From an uncultured Spirochaetales bacterium (GTDB lineage Bacteria > Spirochaetota > Spirochaetia > Sphaerochaetales > Sphaerochaetaceae): DNA of 64,000 bases. The stretch spans positions 1-64,000 of the forward strand of contig CASEAG010000028.1 of NCBI GenBank assembly GCA_949285785.1, read 5' to 3'. Below the pieces are notes generated by a model, which saw only the letters and a program-made list of their open reading frames with translations, was not told the DNA's origin and did not search any database. The position numbers and the translations under genes were made by a program. Shown here one piece after another: positions 53,649 to 63,758 of this stretch. Positions within the stretch are counted from its first letter, which is position 1, and each line of letters starts with the position of its first letter.

Positions 53649-54407
53649 TCAGAGCTCGGTCAGAACCTCGACTCCCTCTTCGGTGACAGCTATCGTATGC
53701 TCCCAGTGACATGCCGGCTTGCCGTCAGCCGTCTTCACGGTCCAGCCATCCTTCATGGTCCTGATCTTCCATGTACCCATGTTGATCATAGGCTCGACGG
53801 CAAGGACCATACCCGGCTTGAGACGGGGATTGGGAATCATCGGGCTGACATAGTTTGGCACCTCAGGATCCTCATGGAGGTCGAATCCGACACCATGCCC
53901 TGTGTAGTCCCTTACAACGCCGTATCCGTTCTCGCTGAATGCATGCTTGAAGACTGCGGAAGCTATGTCGCTTATTCTGCCGTTCTTCTTGCGTGCTGCG
54001 TCAATACCCCTGTAAAGACACTCTCTCGTGACGACATTGAGCCTATGGACTTCCGGAGAGACCTTGCCGACCTCATATGTCCTGGTCGAATCGGATACAT
54101 AGCCGTCAAGAGTGACACATATGTCGACGGAGATTATGTCCCCTTCGTTCAGCACGAGATGCTTGGAAGGGATGCCATGGATGACCACATCGTTGACCGA
54201 AGTGCATGTTGCATTCGGATAGCCGCAATAGCCAAGACAGGAAGGGATTCCGCCATGTGACGTTATGAACTCGTGGGCGATCCTGTCGACATCATATGTC
54301 GTGATTCCAGGTACAATCACCTCATCAAGAGAAAGAAGGCACTCGGCAAGCACCTTCCCACTCTCTCTTATCTTTTCGATCTCATGCCTGTTCTTCAGCT
54401 GGATCAT
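53649..54407 (-). CDS. map: Methionine aminopeptidase, type I
   Basis: Removes the initiator methionine from new proteins. The 252 residues contain all five metal ligands: DICVTLDGYVSDSTRT (two Asp), YTGHGVGFDLHEDPEVPNY (His), LAVEPMIN (Glu) and WEHTIAVTEEGVEVLT (Glu). Length fits type I. AGGAG lies before the ATG, which overlaps the nusB end by 26 bases. Confidence 0.97.
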   Translation of the reverse strand: MIQLKNRHEIEKIRESGKVLAECLLSLDEVIVPGITTYDVDRIAHEFITSHGGIPSCLGYCGYPNATCTSVNDVVIHGIPSKHLVLNEGDIISVDICVTLDGYVSDSTRTYEVGKVSPEVHRLNVVTRECLYRGIDAARKKNGRISDIASAVFKHAFSENGYGVVRDYTGHGVGFDLHEDPEVPNYVSPMIPNPRLKPGMVLAVEPMINMGTWKIRTMKDGWTVKTADGKPACHWEHTIAVTEEGVEVLTEL

Positions 54408-54846
54408 TGTTCCTCTCCTGCTTTCTCAATGCATCAAGCAAGCCGTTGATGAACTTGTATGTCACATCAGTCGACAGCTCCTGGGAAAGCTTGACCGCTT
54501 CGTCGATGATGATCGAAGGATGCAGGTCTCTAGTGTAGAGCATGGAGAAGACCGAGATCCTGAGGATGTTCCTGTCGACCAGGTTGATCTTCTCAAGCGG
54601 CCTGTTGATTGAATACTTCGAAATCGTCTCATCGATTCTGGCCCTGTTGTCCAGAACTCCACGGATCAGATAGCGTGCATAGAACACGGTCTCATCCGGA
54701 AGACCGGCCATCTCCTCCTCGGTCTTTCCTGGAAGCAGAGTCAGATCGATATCGGCTTCATCAAGCCGGTCGTTGAAGTCCAGGGCATACAGAGTCTCGA
54801 CTGCAAGTGCCCTGGCCTCATGTTTTGCAAAATGCCTGTCTCCCAT
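54382..54846 (-). CDS. nusB: Transcription antitermination protein NusB
   Basis: RNA-binding partner of NusE (S10) in rRNA antitermination. The 154 residues form the all-helical NusB fold with HEARALAVETLYALDFN, NLVDRNILRISVFSML and SIIIDEAVKLSQELSTDVTY, the C-terminal signature. I start at ATG 54846, which lies 1 base after the surA stop; an earlier start would read into surA. Confidence 0.95.
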   Translation of the reverse strand: MGDRHFAKHEARALAVETLYALDFNDRLDEADIDLTLLPGKTEEEMAGLPDETVFYARYLIRGVLDNRARIDETISKYSINRPLEKINLVDRNILRISVFSMLYTRDLHPSIIIDEAVKLSQELSTDVTYKFINGLLDALRKQERNNDPAEEQA

Positions 54847-54847
54847 A

Positions 54848-55873
54848 TCAGTTGCTGTAGATGACCCTGATCCTGGCCTCGCTCCTGAGAGTCTCGACCA
54901 TGTCATTGAGAGCCTGATTCATGGCGCCCTGCATGTTCACCTGGGCAAGATACTCGGTGATATAGTCCCTGACAGTGTATGCGACATCCGGCTGGATCCT
55001 GTCATCGAGACCGAGAAGCCTTGCGTCGTTGTGGACCGTGACCTTGACGATATGGTAACCGGTAAGAGACTCGATGACGTCGCTCGTCGCACCAAGAGGC
55101 AGGGAGAGCACGGTGTCGACGAAGTCGTCGCCCCACAGCTGACGGACAACGGTGTTGTCACTGCTGAGCCAGCCCATGACTCCGCCATCGGCCTTGCTGG
55201 CCTCATCCTCGGTATACTGGTTGACTGCAGCTTCGAAGGTCATCTTTCCGCTCTGGATGTCGGATGCGACACGCTGCATGGTGGACAGCTTCTGGGAATC
55301 GGCCGAGGCGTCTCCCGTCTTGGCCATGTAGATCTGTGCAAACTTGACATTCTCCGCCTGGGTGAAGTTGGTCGCATTCCTTCTGTAGAAGGTCTCGACA
55401 TCGGAGGATGCAGGTGCATAGTTGCCATTGTTGAGCTCCTCGCCCTTCTCCTGCATCAGATACGCCTGGAGGATGTACTGGTTCTTAATGGTCTCCTTAT
55501 AGGAGTCGACGGAGCCGTAGGCCTGAACGACCATCTGCTCGAACTGCTCATCAGTGATCGCAGTGCCGGCCTGCTGCTCGTAGGAGTTCTTCTGCTGGGC
55601 ATAGAGTGCATCGACCTGAGCATCGGTGACCGAAATTCCGTCACGCTCCGCGCCCTGGAGGAAGACCTCGTCGTTGATCATGATGTCGAGGACATCGAGA
55701 GCCTGCTCCTCGCTGGCACCAAGCATCTGCATCTGGCTGTTCAGATCGGCGTTCGTGATCACGGTGTTGCGGATCAGGTTGACAGTTGCAGCTGCATTCC
55801 TGTTGTTCGGGACTGCAAAGACGCTGACGGCGGCAAGCACCATCAAGAGAACGATCGAGATTTTCTTCTTCAT
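54848..55873 (-). CDS. SurA/PpiD-like periplasmic peptidyl-prolyl isomerase
   Basis: Periplasmic chaperone. The 341 residues begin with a signal peptide (cut near SVFA, residue 20), followed by a SurA-type N-terminal helical domain (VITNADLNSQMQMLGASEEQ) and one parvulin domain (about 175-290) with FAQIYMAK, GGVMGWLSS and GATSDVIESLTGYHIVKV. BamA is in this window and SurA-like chaperones feed it. It sits between a flavoprotein-like gene, 3 bases upstream, and nusB. Confidence 0.87.
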   Translation of the reverse strand: MKKKISIVLLMVLAAVSVFAVPNNRNAAATVNLIRNTVITNADLNSQMQMLGASEEQALDVLDIMINDEVFLQGAERDGISVTDAQVDALYAQQKNSYEQQAGTAITDEQFEQMVVQAYGSVDSYKETIKNQYILQAYLMQEKGEELNNGNYAPASSDVETFYRRNATNFTQAENVKFAQIYMAKTGDASADSQKLSTMQRVASDIQSGKMTFEAAVNQYTEDEASKADGGVMGWLSSDNTVVRQLWGDDFVDTVLSLPLGATSDVIESLTGYHIVKVTVHNDARLLGLDDRIQPDVAYTVRDYITEYLAQVNMQGAMNQALNDMVETLRSEARIRVIYSN

Positions 55874-55876
55874 AGA

Positions 55877-56302
55877 CTACAAATTCCTTTCAACATTAAG
55901 TCGTCTGCCTAGGGCGAAGGCCTCTTCGGGCTTGCGGATGACCTCGGAATATTTGAGGTACATCCCTTCGCCTTCCATTGCCTTCATCAGCAAAGATAAC
56001 GTTTTCTGGCTTCTTAGACCACCCTTGGTCACGAAAGCGAGGCATCTTTTGCCGCTGACCTGTCCAGCTCTAGACAGGAAGGTCCTGACGACAGAGGGGA
56101 TCGCACCACCGAAGAAGCCTGTGGAACATGTTCCAACGATGACGTAATCGTAGAACGTGAGCTTCCTGTCCTGGTCGATGTTCATGTTGAAGATGTCCAC
56201 CGAATGGCCCTGGCTTTCCAGACCACGGGCGAACTCCTTGCAGATGGCCTCGAGCTGGCTGTCCTCCCTGCTCTTTCCTGCATAGATGCAGCATACCTGC
56301 AT
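55877..56302 (-). CDS. Flavodoxin-like protein
   Basis: The 141 residues have a Rossmann-like alternation typical of flavodoxins: VCCIYAGKSREDSQLEAICK, DYVIVGTCSTGFFGGAIPSV and KRCLAFVTKGGLRSQKTLSL. The FMN phosphate loop (normally T/S-x-T-G-x-T) is poorly conserved here (YAGKSRED), so flavin binding is uncertain. I start at ATG 56302, which has GGGAGG 8 bases upstream; an earlier start adds 13 residues. Its link to the surA-nusB-map operon is unknown. Confidence 0.6.
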   Translation of the reverse strand: MQVCCIYAGKSREDSQLEAICKEFARGLESQGHSVDIFNMNIDQDRKLTFYDYVIVGTCSTGFFGGAIPSVVRTFLSRAGQVSGKRCLAFVTKGGLRSQKTLSLLMKAMEGEGMYLKYSEVIRKPEEAFALGRRLNVERNL

Positions 56303-56317
56303 TGGTCTGTCCTCCCT

Positions 56318-56352
56318 TCTTATAAACGAAGGCCGACCCATGAAGAGTCGGC
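56318..56352 (-). terminator. Possible weak terminator after secG
   Basis: GCCGAC (56352-56347) pairs with GTCGGC (56337-56332), followed by CTTCGTTTATAAG on the minus strand. Only six pairs and a broken T-tract, so weak. Confidence 0.45.
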
Positions 56353-56374
56353 TTTCATATCCGCATAGTCCCTG

Positions 56375-56701
56375 TCACTCTGCGACTGTGGCAGTGTCAG
56401 CCTCGGCTGAATACCATGCAGCTTCACTCTGGACGCTGGCTGCAGTATCCACCAGAGAGGATGATGCACTGGTCTTTGTGGTGATGCCCACGAGAAGGGC
56501 AAGGACCACGAACGCAATCGCTATAATCGATGTGACCTTGGTCAGGAACTTCGAGGATCCGGTTCCGAAAGTCGAATCGGACGATCCGCCGAAGATGCCA
56601 CCCAGTCCCTGGCTCTTCTCATCCTGTACTGCGACGAGGAAGATGAGCACAAGTGCCGAGATTACAAAGAGAACGAGCAGGATAATGCTTAAAATACCCA
56701 T
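56375..56701 (-). CDS. secG: Preprotein translocase subunit SecG
   Basis: Small subunit of the SecYEG channel. The 108 residues include two membrane helices (IILLVLFVISALVLIFLVAV and IIAIAFVVLALLVGI) joined by a loop with QDEKSQGLGGIFGGSSDSTFG, the SecG signature. The tail after the second helix is unusually long and Ser/Ala/Thr-rich. It follows tpiA by 18 bases. Confidence 0.92.
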   Translation of the reverse strand: MGILSIILLVLFVISALVLIFLVAVQDEKSQGLGGIFGGSSDSTFGTGSSKFLTKVTSIIAIAFVVLALLVGITTKTSASSSLVDTAASVQSEAAWYSAEADTATVAE

Positions 56702-56719
56702 TTCTGTATAACTCCGCCT

Positions 56720-57478
56720 TTACTTGTCGTATGTAATGATCGGCAGGAACTTCTCGACGGACAATGAGGCACCGCCAACAAGGGCTCCATCGATGTTTTC
56801 CTTTGCCATCAATGCCTTCACGTTGGACGCATTGACAGAACCACCATACTGTATAATCAGGTTTTCTGCAATATCGGAGCTGTACATTTCAGCCACCTTG
56901 GCACGGATGAACGCATGCGCGCTGTCTGCATCCTCAGGAGTGGCCGTCTTTCCGGTTCCGATGGCCCAGACAGGCTCATAGGCGATTGTGATGTGCTTCA
57001 TGTCTTCAGGCTTGACGTCCTTGAGGTCACCGGTCAGCTGGGTCGTGAGGACCTCCTCGAGCTTTCCGCCTTCCCTCTCCTCAAGCGTCTCGCCGACACA
57101 CAGGACGACATCCATGCCCTGCTCGATGGCAAGAAGGACCTTTCTGTTGATGAACTCGTCGCTCTCCTTGTAATAGCTTCTTCTCTCGCTATGACCGAGG
57201 ATGACGGTCTCGACACCGAGATCCTTGAGCATCTCGGGAGACACCTCGCCGGTATAGGCTCCGCTGACATGATCGTTCATGTTCTGAGCTGCGACAATGA
57301 TGCCGGTGCCCTTGAGGGCTTCGAGTACGGCAGGGATGGTAACGAAAGGCGGAGCGACCATCATCTTCACATCGGCTCCGGCCTCCTTGGCCGCCTTGGC
57401 CAGCTCGCTGGCGAACCGGGCACCCTTGCTGGGTGTCATGTTCATCTTCCAGTTGCCTGCAATATATGCTTTTCTCAT
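56720..57478 (-). CDS. tpiA: Triosephosphate isomerase
   Basis: Interconverts dihydroxyacetone phosphate and glyceraldehyde 3-phosphate. The 252 residues carry AGNWKMNMTPSKGARF (catalytic Lys), VILGHSERRSYYKESDEFIN (His), AYEPVWAIGTGKTATPEDAD (catalytic Glu and loop 6) and YGGSVNASN. Normal in length. It is the third gene of the gap-pgk-tpiA run. Confidence 0.98.
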   Translation of the reverse strand: MRKAYIAGNWKMNMTPSKGARFASELAKAAKEAGADVKMMVAPPFVTIPAVLEALKGTGIIVAAQNMNDHVSGAYTGEVSPEMLKDLGVETVILGHSERRSYYKESDEFINRKVLLAIEQGMDVVLCVGETLEEREGGKLEEVLTTQLTGDLKDVKPEDMKHITIAYEPVWAIGTGKTATPEDADSAHAFIRAKVAEMYSSDIAENLIIQYGGSVNASNVKALMAKENIDGALVGGASLSVEKFLPIITYDK

Positions 57479-57497
57479 CTTGATTCTCCTTTCATGG

Positions 57498-57527
57498 CAT
57501 TGGCAGGGAGAGAAATCCCTGCCAATG
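57498..57527 (-). promoter_or_regulatory. Perfect intergenic hairpin between pgk and tpiA
   Basis: CATTGGCAGGGA (57498-57509) is the exact inverse of TCCCTGCCAATG (57516-57527), loop of six. No T-tract follows on the minus strand, so it is a stability or processing element rather than a terminator. Confidence 0.7.
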
Positions 57528-57547
57528 TATCGAATCGAATTCGAAAC

Positions 57548-58726
57548 CTACTTCTCCAGTGCCTTGATTCCAGGAAGGGTCTTTCCTTCGAGGAACTCGA
57601 GGGAGGCACCACCACCTGTCGAGACATGGGAGATCCTGTCGGCGAGACCGAACTTGTTGATCGCGGCAACGGAGTCTCCACCACCGACGACAGTCGTCGC
57701 ATTGCTGGCGGCCAAAGCCTTGGCGACCTCTTCGGTACCCTTTGCAAATGCGCTGAACTCGAAGACGCCCATCGGGCCGTTCCACACGACGGACTTGGCA
57801 TCCTTGAGGGCATCGACGATGAGCTGGACGGTCTTGGGTCCGATATCCATTCCCATCAGGTCGTCGGTGATGTTGTCGCTGTCGACGAGGATGGGCTCGG
57901 CGGTCTCGCTGAACTCCTTGGCACAGACGTTGTCGACGGGAAGGATGACCTTGACACCCTTCTCCTTCGCCTTCTCGAGGAAGGCCTTTGCGGTATCGAC
58001 ATAGTCAGGCTCGAAGAGCGACTTTCCGATGCTGTTGCCCAGGACGTTGAGGAACGTGTACGCCATTCCACCGCCGATGACGATCGTGTCACATGTCCTG
58101 ACGAGGGACTCGAGGACGGTGATCTTGCTGGAGACCTTGCTTCCACCGATGATGGCGACAAAGGGCTTCTCAGGATTCTCGAGAAGCGGAGCCATGAACC
58201 TGACCTCCTTCTCGATCAGGAAGCCGGCATAGCTGGGAAGGTAGTGGGAGACACCCTCTGTCGAGGCGTGTGCCCTGTGCGCCGTTCCGAATGCGTCGTT
58301 GCAGTAGATGTCTCCATAGGAGGCAAGCGTCTTCGCGAACTCGGGATCGTTGCCCTCCTCTTCCTTGTAGAACCTGACATTCTCGAGAAGAAGGACCTCA
58401 CCGGGCTTGAGAGCCTTGACCTCGGCCTCGACCTCCGGTCCGATGACATCGCTTGCAAGCTTGACGGGCTGACCGAGAAGCTTCTCGAACTCCTTGGCGA
58501 TGGGCGCCATGGAGAAGTCGGGGTTCTTCTGTCCCTTGGGGCGGCCGAAGTGGCTCATGACGACAAGGGATGCACCCTGCTCGAGGATGTACTTCACCGT
58601 AGGAAGCGCAGCCTTGATCCTGGTGTTGTCCGTGACGACGCCGTTCTTGAGGGGAACGTTGAAATCGACGCGGATGAGGACTCTCTTGCCTTTCAGATCG
58701 GCTTCGTTGATTGTATTGAGCTTCAT
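57548..58726 (-). CDS. pgk: Phosphoglycerate kinase
   Basis: Makes ATP from 1,3-bisphosphoglycerate. The 392 residues contain [15 protein letters not shown] (about 15-29), [16 protein letters not shown] (substrate binding), [14 protein letters not shown] and the nucleotide motif near the C-terminus ([20 protein letters not shown]), then [19 protein letters not shown]. Length is standard. It follows gap by 100 bases with a hairpin in between. Confidence 0.98.
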   Translation of the reverse strand: MKLNTINEADLKGKRVLIRVDFNVPLKNGVVTDNTRIKAALPTVKYILEQGASLVVMSHFGRPKGQKNPDFSMAPIAKEFEKLLGQPVKLASDVIGPEVEAEVKALKPGEVLLLENVRFYKEEEGNDPEFAKTLASYGDIYCNDAFGTAHRAHASTEGVSHYLPSYAGFLIEKEVRFMAPLLENPEKPFVAIIGGSKVSSKITVLESLVRTCDTIVIGGGMAYTFLNVLGNSIGKSLFEPDYVDTAKAFLEKAKEKGVKVILPVDNVCAKEFSETAEPILVDSDNITDDLMGMDIGPKTVQLIVDALKDAKSVVWNGPMGVFEFSAFAKGTEEVAKALAASNATTVVGGGDSVAAINKFGLADRISHVSTGGGASLEFLEGKTLPGIKALEK

Positions 58727-58751
58727 GTTTAATTTTACCTCTCTACTGAAA

Positions 58752-58777
58752 GGGCCCGCCTTTTGATCGGCAGGCCC
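58752..58777 (-). promoter_or_regulatory. Hairpin between gap and pgk
   Basis: GGGCCTGCC (58777-58769) pairs with GGCGGGCCC (58760-58752) with one U-G, loop of eight. Followed by TTTCAG only. A processing or stabilising element is likelier than a terminator, as pgk must still be transcribed. Confidence 0.6.
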
Positions 58778-58826
58778 TGTTGGATTATTCCGGGCTTACG
58801 CCGGCAGATTCCATCGATGGCTGGTC

Positions 58827-59852
<1,026 letters not shown>

Positions 59853-59879
59853 TTAGAATTCGTTTTCAATCGATTATGA

Positions 59880-59908
59880 AGTATAGTCCTAAGGTTTTCG
59901 TGCGTCAA
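59880..59908 (-). promoter_or_regulatory. Promoter of the gap operon
   Basis: TTGACG (59908-59903), 17-base spacer, TATACT (59885-59880). A leader of about 40 bases with AAAGGAG then precedes gap. Confidence 0.75.
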
Positions 59909-59935
59909 TGTTCCACCCGGGAAGATGATGCCACT

Positions 59936-60484
59936 TCAGGTCCTCCGGATCTCCTTCATCTGCACAGTACCCACACCGTCATCGACAGGGATGTCGATTC
60001 TGTCCAGAGCGCTTGAGAAGGAGCCTATCGTCATCCAGCCGGAATCCTCGTCGAGGATACGCAACGACAAGTCGGGCCCGACATCATACACGGTCTCGAC
60101 CGGCTCCTCGTCTTCCATTGTGAACAGGACACGGCTGGCATCTAGGAATATGACCGAGAAGTCCGGGAACTCAGATGCCACGATATCATCAAGGCCCATC
60201 TCCTGCATCATTGACAGCACGAGGTCCTTGCCGAGAATCGCGAGCGAGGGATCCTCCAGCATGGCGTATTCGACTGCGAGCTCAATGGTGCTCTCGATGT
60301 CGATGACGAACTGGCTGCCGGCGAGAACCGCGGTGTCGACTTCAAGCGTGACGACCTCGTAGGTTCCATCCTCATGCAGGACAAGCCTTCTCCCTCCTGG
60401 GATGTCGAACTCCTGATCGAGCGCATATGTCGGCGACAAGAGGACAAGCACGATGAACGCTGTTGCAACGAGTCTCCTGGACAT
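59936..60484 (-). CDS. Secreted protein of unknown function
   Basis: I do not recognise it. The 182 residues begin with a signal peptide (VATAFIVLVLLSPTYA, cut near residue 21). The mature part is acidic, with few lysines and a beta-rich start (RRLVLHEDGTYEVVTLEVDT), then a helical section (IELAVEYAMLEDPSLAILGK). GGAGGG lies before the ATG. It stands alone between the ECF transporter genes and gap. Confidence 0.55.
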   Translation of the reverse strand: MSRRLVATAFIVLVLLSPTYALDQEFDIPGGRRLVLHEDGTYEVVTLEVDTAVLAGSQFVIDIESTIELAVEYAMLEDPSLAILGKDLVLSMMQEMGLDDIVASEFPDFSVIFLDASRVLFTMEDEEPVETVYDVGPDLSLRILDEDSGWMTIGSFSSALDRIDIPVDDGVGTVQMKEIRRT

Positions 60485-60546
60485 CTCAGGCTCCCTCCCC
60501 TGGAATGAATACTATCATCAGCAGGGACATGAGACAATCTTCGGAT

Positions 60547-63162
60547 TCAGAAAGGATACCAGTACTTCACCTTGAAAACGAAGCGCATGACTATGGCAAG
60601 GACGAGAACCGCCAGCATGAGGAACACCAGGATCCAGTCGTGAATCCTGAGTGGCCTTGCACGGTACCATGTCCTCTTCTTCATCCTTCCGAATCCACGC
60701 AGGACCATTGCGTTGGTTATGATGTCGATCTTGTCCAGAGATGACAGGACAAGAGGCGAGAGCGTCCGTGTGACGGCGTTGATGCGGTCCTTCAGCCTGG
60801 CCTTGTCGGACATCTCGACTCCCCTGCACTCCTGCCCGTCCCTGATGTTCTTGTAGTCGGACATGATGACTGGGATGTAGCGGAAGGCCAGGGAGATGGC
60901 ATAACTGATCTTGTAGCTGATGCACAACCTGTTCAGGGACGAGGCGAACTCGCTTGGCTGTGTGCAGTATATGAAGCTGATGGCTATCGGCGATATCGAG
61001 AAGTACTTGAGGACGACTATGAGCAGATACCACAGCGTCTCCAGGGTTATCGCATACCTCACATCCGGCAGGCCGAAGAGTATCGTCCTGGTTCCTATCA
61101 GGTCAGGCCCCTGCAGAGGCGAGAACAGATAGATGAAGAATGCGTTCAGGAACACCGACAGAAGCACGAGGACGAGTATGGGCCTGTAGACCTTGACGGG
61201 CACCTTGCTCGTGGCAAGCGTACACAGCCCGCACACCAGTGTGATGGCGAGTATCCTAACATCGAATGTCAGCAGACAGATTGCAAGCCAGCTGACGAGG
61301 GCAAGGAACTTCGTGACGCCGTTGAGCCTGTGGACCCAGCTGTCGGCGGGGAAGTACTCCACGTTGAACTTCAGCTCCTTGCGTCCTGCCTCCCTCTGCC
61401 CCTTCTGCTCTATCCTCTCAACTGGAACCTCCTCCTCGACAAGTTCGCATGTGGGCTCGTCGACGCCTCTCCTATGCCGCTCCTCGACGATGAATGTCTC
61501 GATGAAAGAGATCGAATCGCCATGGCTCAGCCCGAGCTTCTTCGAAAGCAGATAGAGGCTCGTCGCCTTGAGATTGGCCCGTCGAAGAAGATCCTCGTCC
61601 GCAAAGACCCTGCTGATAGGTTCGTCGGCAAGGATCTGTCCATCGGCGAGGACGATAGAACGGGGAGTATACTCGAGAGCCAGATGCAGATCATGCGTGA
61701 CGAAAAGAATCGTGACTCCGGTCTTCCTGTTCAACTCCTCCAGGAAGCCCATCATCATCGTGTAGCGTCTGAAATCCTGACCTGCCGTAGGTTCGTCCAG
61801 AATCAGGATCTCCGGTTCCATGACCAGGATGGAGGCGATGGTGACCCTCTTCTTCTGTCCATAGCTCAGGGCGCTTACCGGCCATTTGTGGTATGGTGCC
61901 AGCGAACAGAGCCTGAGGACCTTCATCACACGCTCCCTGACCTCGTCCTCGGCCATGCCGCGCTGTCTGAGGCCGAAGGCGACCTCGTCGAATATCATGG
62001 CATGGCTTATCATGTGGTTGGGATTCTGCATGACATAGCCGATCTTGCGGCTGCGCTCGGCTATGCTGTCGGAACCTGCATCCCTTCCATTGATGGATAT
62101 GCCGCCGCTGTCAGGTGTCAGAATCCCCGTGAGCAGGCTGGCAAGAGTGCTCTTGCCGGCTCCGTTCTTGCCGAGAATCGAGACCATCTCGCCCTTGCGT
62201 ATCCTGAAGGATATTCCATTGAGCGCATTGCGCTTCCCGTCATATGAATAGGTGACATCCTTGAACTCGAGGGCGGTCTCGTTTTCGCTGAGCTCCAGAT
62301 TGCGTCGTCTGGAACTGAACCACTTCATCAGATCGTCCCTGTATGGAGCGATGTCGAGAGAATCGAAGGAGGCGATGTCCTCATCATGCGTGAAGTCGCA
62401 TCCCGCGTTGCGCAGCGCCGAGACATACAGCGGCTCTCTCGTGCCCTTCTCCACCAGGATCCCTGACTGGAGAACATGGGCGGGGGTGTCGTCCATGACG
62501 ATCCGGCCCTCGTCGACAAGGACGATCCTGTCGACCGGGCGGTGGAGGACATCCTCCACCCTGTGCTCGATTATGATGACAGTCTTGCCGGTCTTCCTGT
62601 GAAGATCATCGATCAGTTCGATTGCAAGCTCGCCTGTGGCAGGATCGAGCGCTGCAAGCGGTTCGTCGAACAGGAGCACGGAAACATCGTCCACTAGGAC
62701 GCCCGAGAGTGCAACCCTCTGTTTCTGTCCTCCCGAAACCTGGTCGGGTTTCGAATCCAGGAAATCCTGCATTCCGACCATTGAGGCGACATCACGCACA
62801 GCGTCGTGCATCTGTCCGGTGGATACGCACTGGTTCTCGAGGGAGAACGCGATATCCTCGCCGACAGAAAGTCCGACGAACTGGGCGTCGGTGTCCTGAA
62901 GGACGGTTCCGACGACCTTGCTGATCTCGTAAATGTCGCTTTCAGTGGTCTGTTTTCCATTGATTCTCAGACTCCCCTTCACGATACCGCCGAGCGAATG
63001 TGGAATGAGCCCGTTGATGCAGTTGCCGATAGTGGACTTGCCACTGCCGCTCGCACCGGCGATGAGAATCTTCTCACCGTTCCTGATCGTGAGATTCACG
63101 TCATGGATCGTGGGCTCTTTCTGGCTCTTGTACTGGAAGGAGAAGTCCGAGAACTCGATCAT
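60547..63162 (-). CDS. ECF transporter: fused EcfA-EcfA'-EcfT
   Basis: A single 871-residue protein holding the whole energising module of an ECF vitamin/metal transporter. ABC domain 1 (about 1-235): GASGSGKST, SGGQKQRVALSG, LLFDEPLAALD. ABC domain 2 (about 300-530): GKNGAGKST, LSYGQKKRV, LILDEPTAGQD. EcfT (about 600-871): about five membrane helices and two arginine motifs (ECRGVE, VLRGFG) at which ABC domains dock. Fusing both ATPases is known (YkoD); fusing EcfT too is unusual. The S component starts 8 bases upstream in the same operon. Confidence 0.92.
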   Translation of the reverse strand: MIEFSDFSFQYKSQKEPTIHDVNLTIRNGEKILIAGASGSGKSTIGNCINGLIPHSLGGIVKGSLRINGKQTTESDIYEISKVVGTVLQDTDAQFVGLSVGEDIAFSLENQCVSTGQMHDAVRDVASMVGMQDFLDSKPDQVSGGQKQRVALSGVLVDDVSVLLFDEPLAALDPATGELAIELIDDLHRKTGKTVIIIEHRVEDVLHRPVDRIVLVDEGRIVMDDTPAHVLQSGILVEKGTREPLYVSALRNAGCDFTHDEDIASFDSLDIAPYRDDLMKWFSSRRRNLELSENETALEFKDVTYSYDGKRNALNGISFRIRKGEMVSILGKNGAGKSTLASLLTGILTPDSGGISINGRDAGSDSIAERSRKIGYVMQNPNHMISHAMIFDEVAFGLRQRGMAEDEVRERVMKVLRLCSLAPYHKWPVSALSYGQKKRVTIASILVMEPEILILDEPTAGQDFRRYTMMMGFLEELNRKTGVTILFVTHDLHLALEYTPRSIVLADGQILADEPISRVFADEDLLRRANLKATSLYLLSKKLGLSHGDSISFIETFIVEERHRRGVDEPTCELVEEEVPVERIEQKGQREAGRKELKFNVEYFPADSWVHRLNGVTKFLALVSWLAICLLTFDVRILAITLVCGLCTLATSKVPVKVYRPILVLVLLSVFLNAFFIYLFSPLQGPDLIGTRTILFGLPDVRYAITLETLWYLLIVVLKYFSISPIAISFIYCTQPSEFASSLNRLCISYKISYAISLAFRYIPVIMSDYKNIRDGQECRGVEMSDKARLKDRINAVTRTLSPLVLSSLDKIDIITNAMVLRGFGRMKKRTWYRARPLRIHDWILVFLMLAVLVLAIVMRFVFKVKYWYPF

Positions 63163-63170
63163 CCAGCGCC

Positions 63171-63731
63171 TCAGGCTTCCTTGTCTTCGCTCAGGCTGAT
63201 GCTGGAGGAGAACTTCTTCGCGACGAGCAGGAGAAGAGCACTTCCGATGACGGCGATGACGACCGTGTTGGAGACCGTCGTGACCTGCTGCTGGACAAGA
63301 GTCTTGGCAAAGGGCTCTGCGTATGCGATGACGTCGAGGATGACCGACACGCCATAGCCGACGAAGTTGGCGACAAGAGCCATGACCGTGTTGATCGCGA
63401 CTTCCTTCCAGCCGAAGACTCCGTTCTCGAGGCTGTGCTTCGTGATCATCGGATAAAGGCCCATCAGACCTCCCACGATTGCGCTGCCGATCGCCCAGCT
63501 GAACCAGATCTGGCCGTAGACGAGGTCGGTGATGCAGTGGCCGATGAAGCCGACGAGAATACCGACCACCGGGCCCCAGATGGCTGCAAAGAGCGAAAGG
63601 ATCGCCATTGCGGGCTTGAGGTAGGTGTTGGTGAACACGGGCACGGAGAGAAGTCCTCCGAATCCGTAGAGAGCCGCACCGATCGCGATGATGACGACAC
63701 TCTTGACATAGTTGATGTTCCGATTTGCCAT
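63171..63731 (-). CDS. ECF transporter S component, UPF0397 family
   Basis: Substrate-binding membrane subunit for the fused ECF module next to it. The 186 residues have about five or six helices with the UPF0397 blocks VVIIAIGAALYGFGGLLSVP, LFAAIWGPVVGILVGFIGHC and TDLVYGQIWFSWAIGSAIVG. Databases label members ECF-type riboflavin transporter S component; I could not confirm the ligand here. TAGGAGGA precedes the ATG, 27 bases after the previous stop. Confidence 0.83.
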   Translation of the reverse strand: MANRNINYVKSVVIIAIGAALYGFGGLLSVPVFTNTYLKPAMAILSLFAAIWGPVVGILVGFIGHCITDLVYGQIWFSWAIGSAIVGGLMGLYPMITKHSLENGVFGWKEVAINTVMALVANFVGYGVSVILDVIAYAEPFAKTLVQQQVTTVSNTVVIAVIGSALLLLVAKKFSSSISLSEDKEA

Positions 63732-63758
63732 TTCTATCCTCCTAGATAGAGTGATTTC

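Noticed and set aside
56915-58732. A 605-residue frame on the plus strand opposite pgk and tpiA
   Set aside because: Mirror of two conserved glycolytic genes with no recognisable domain and no ribosome site.
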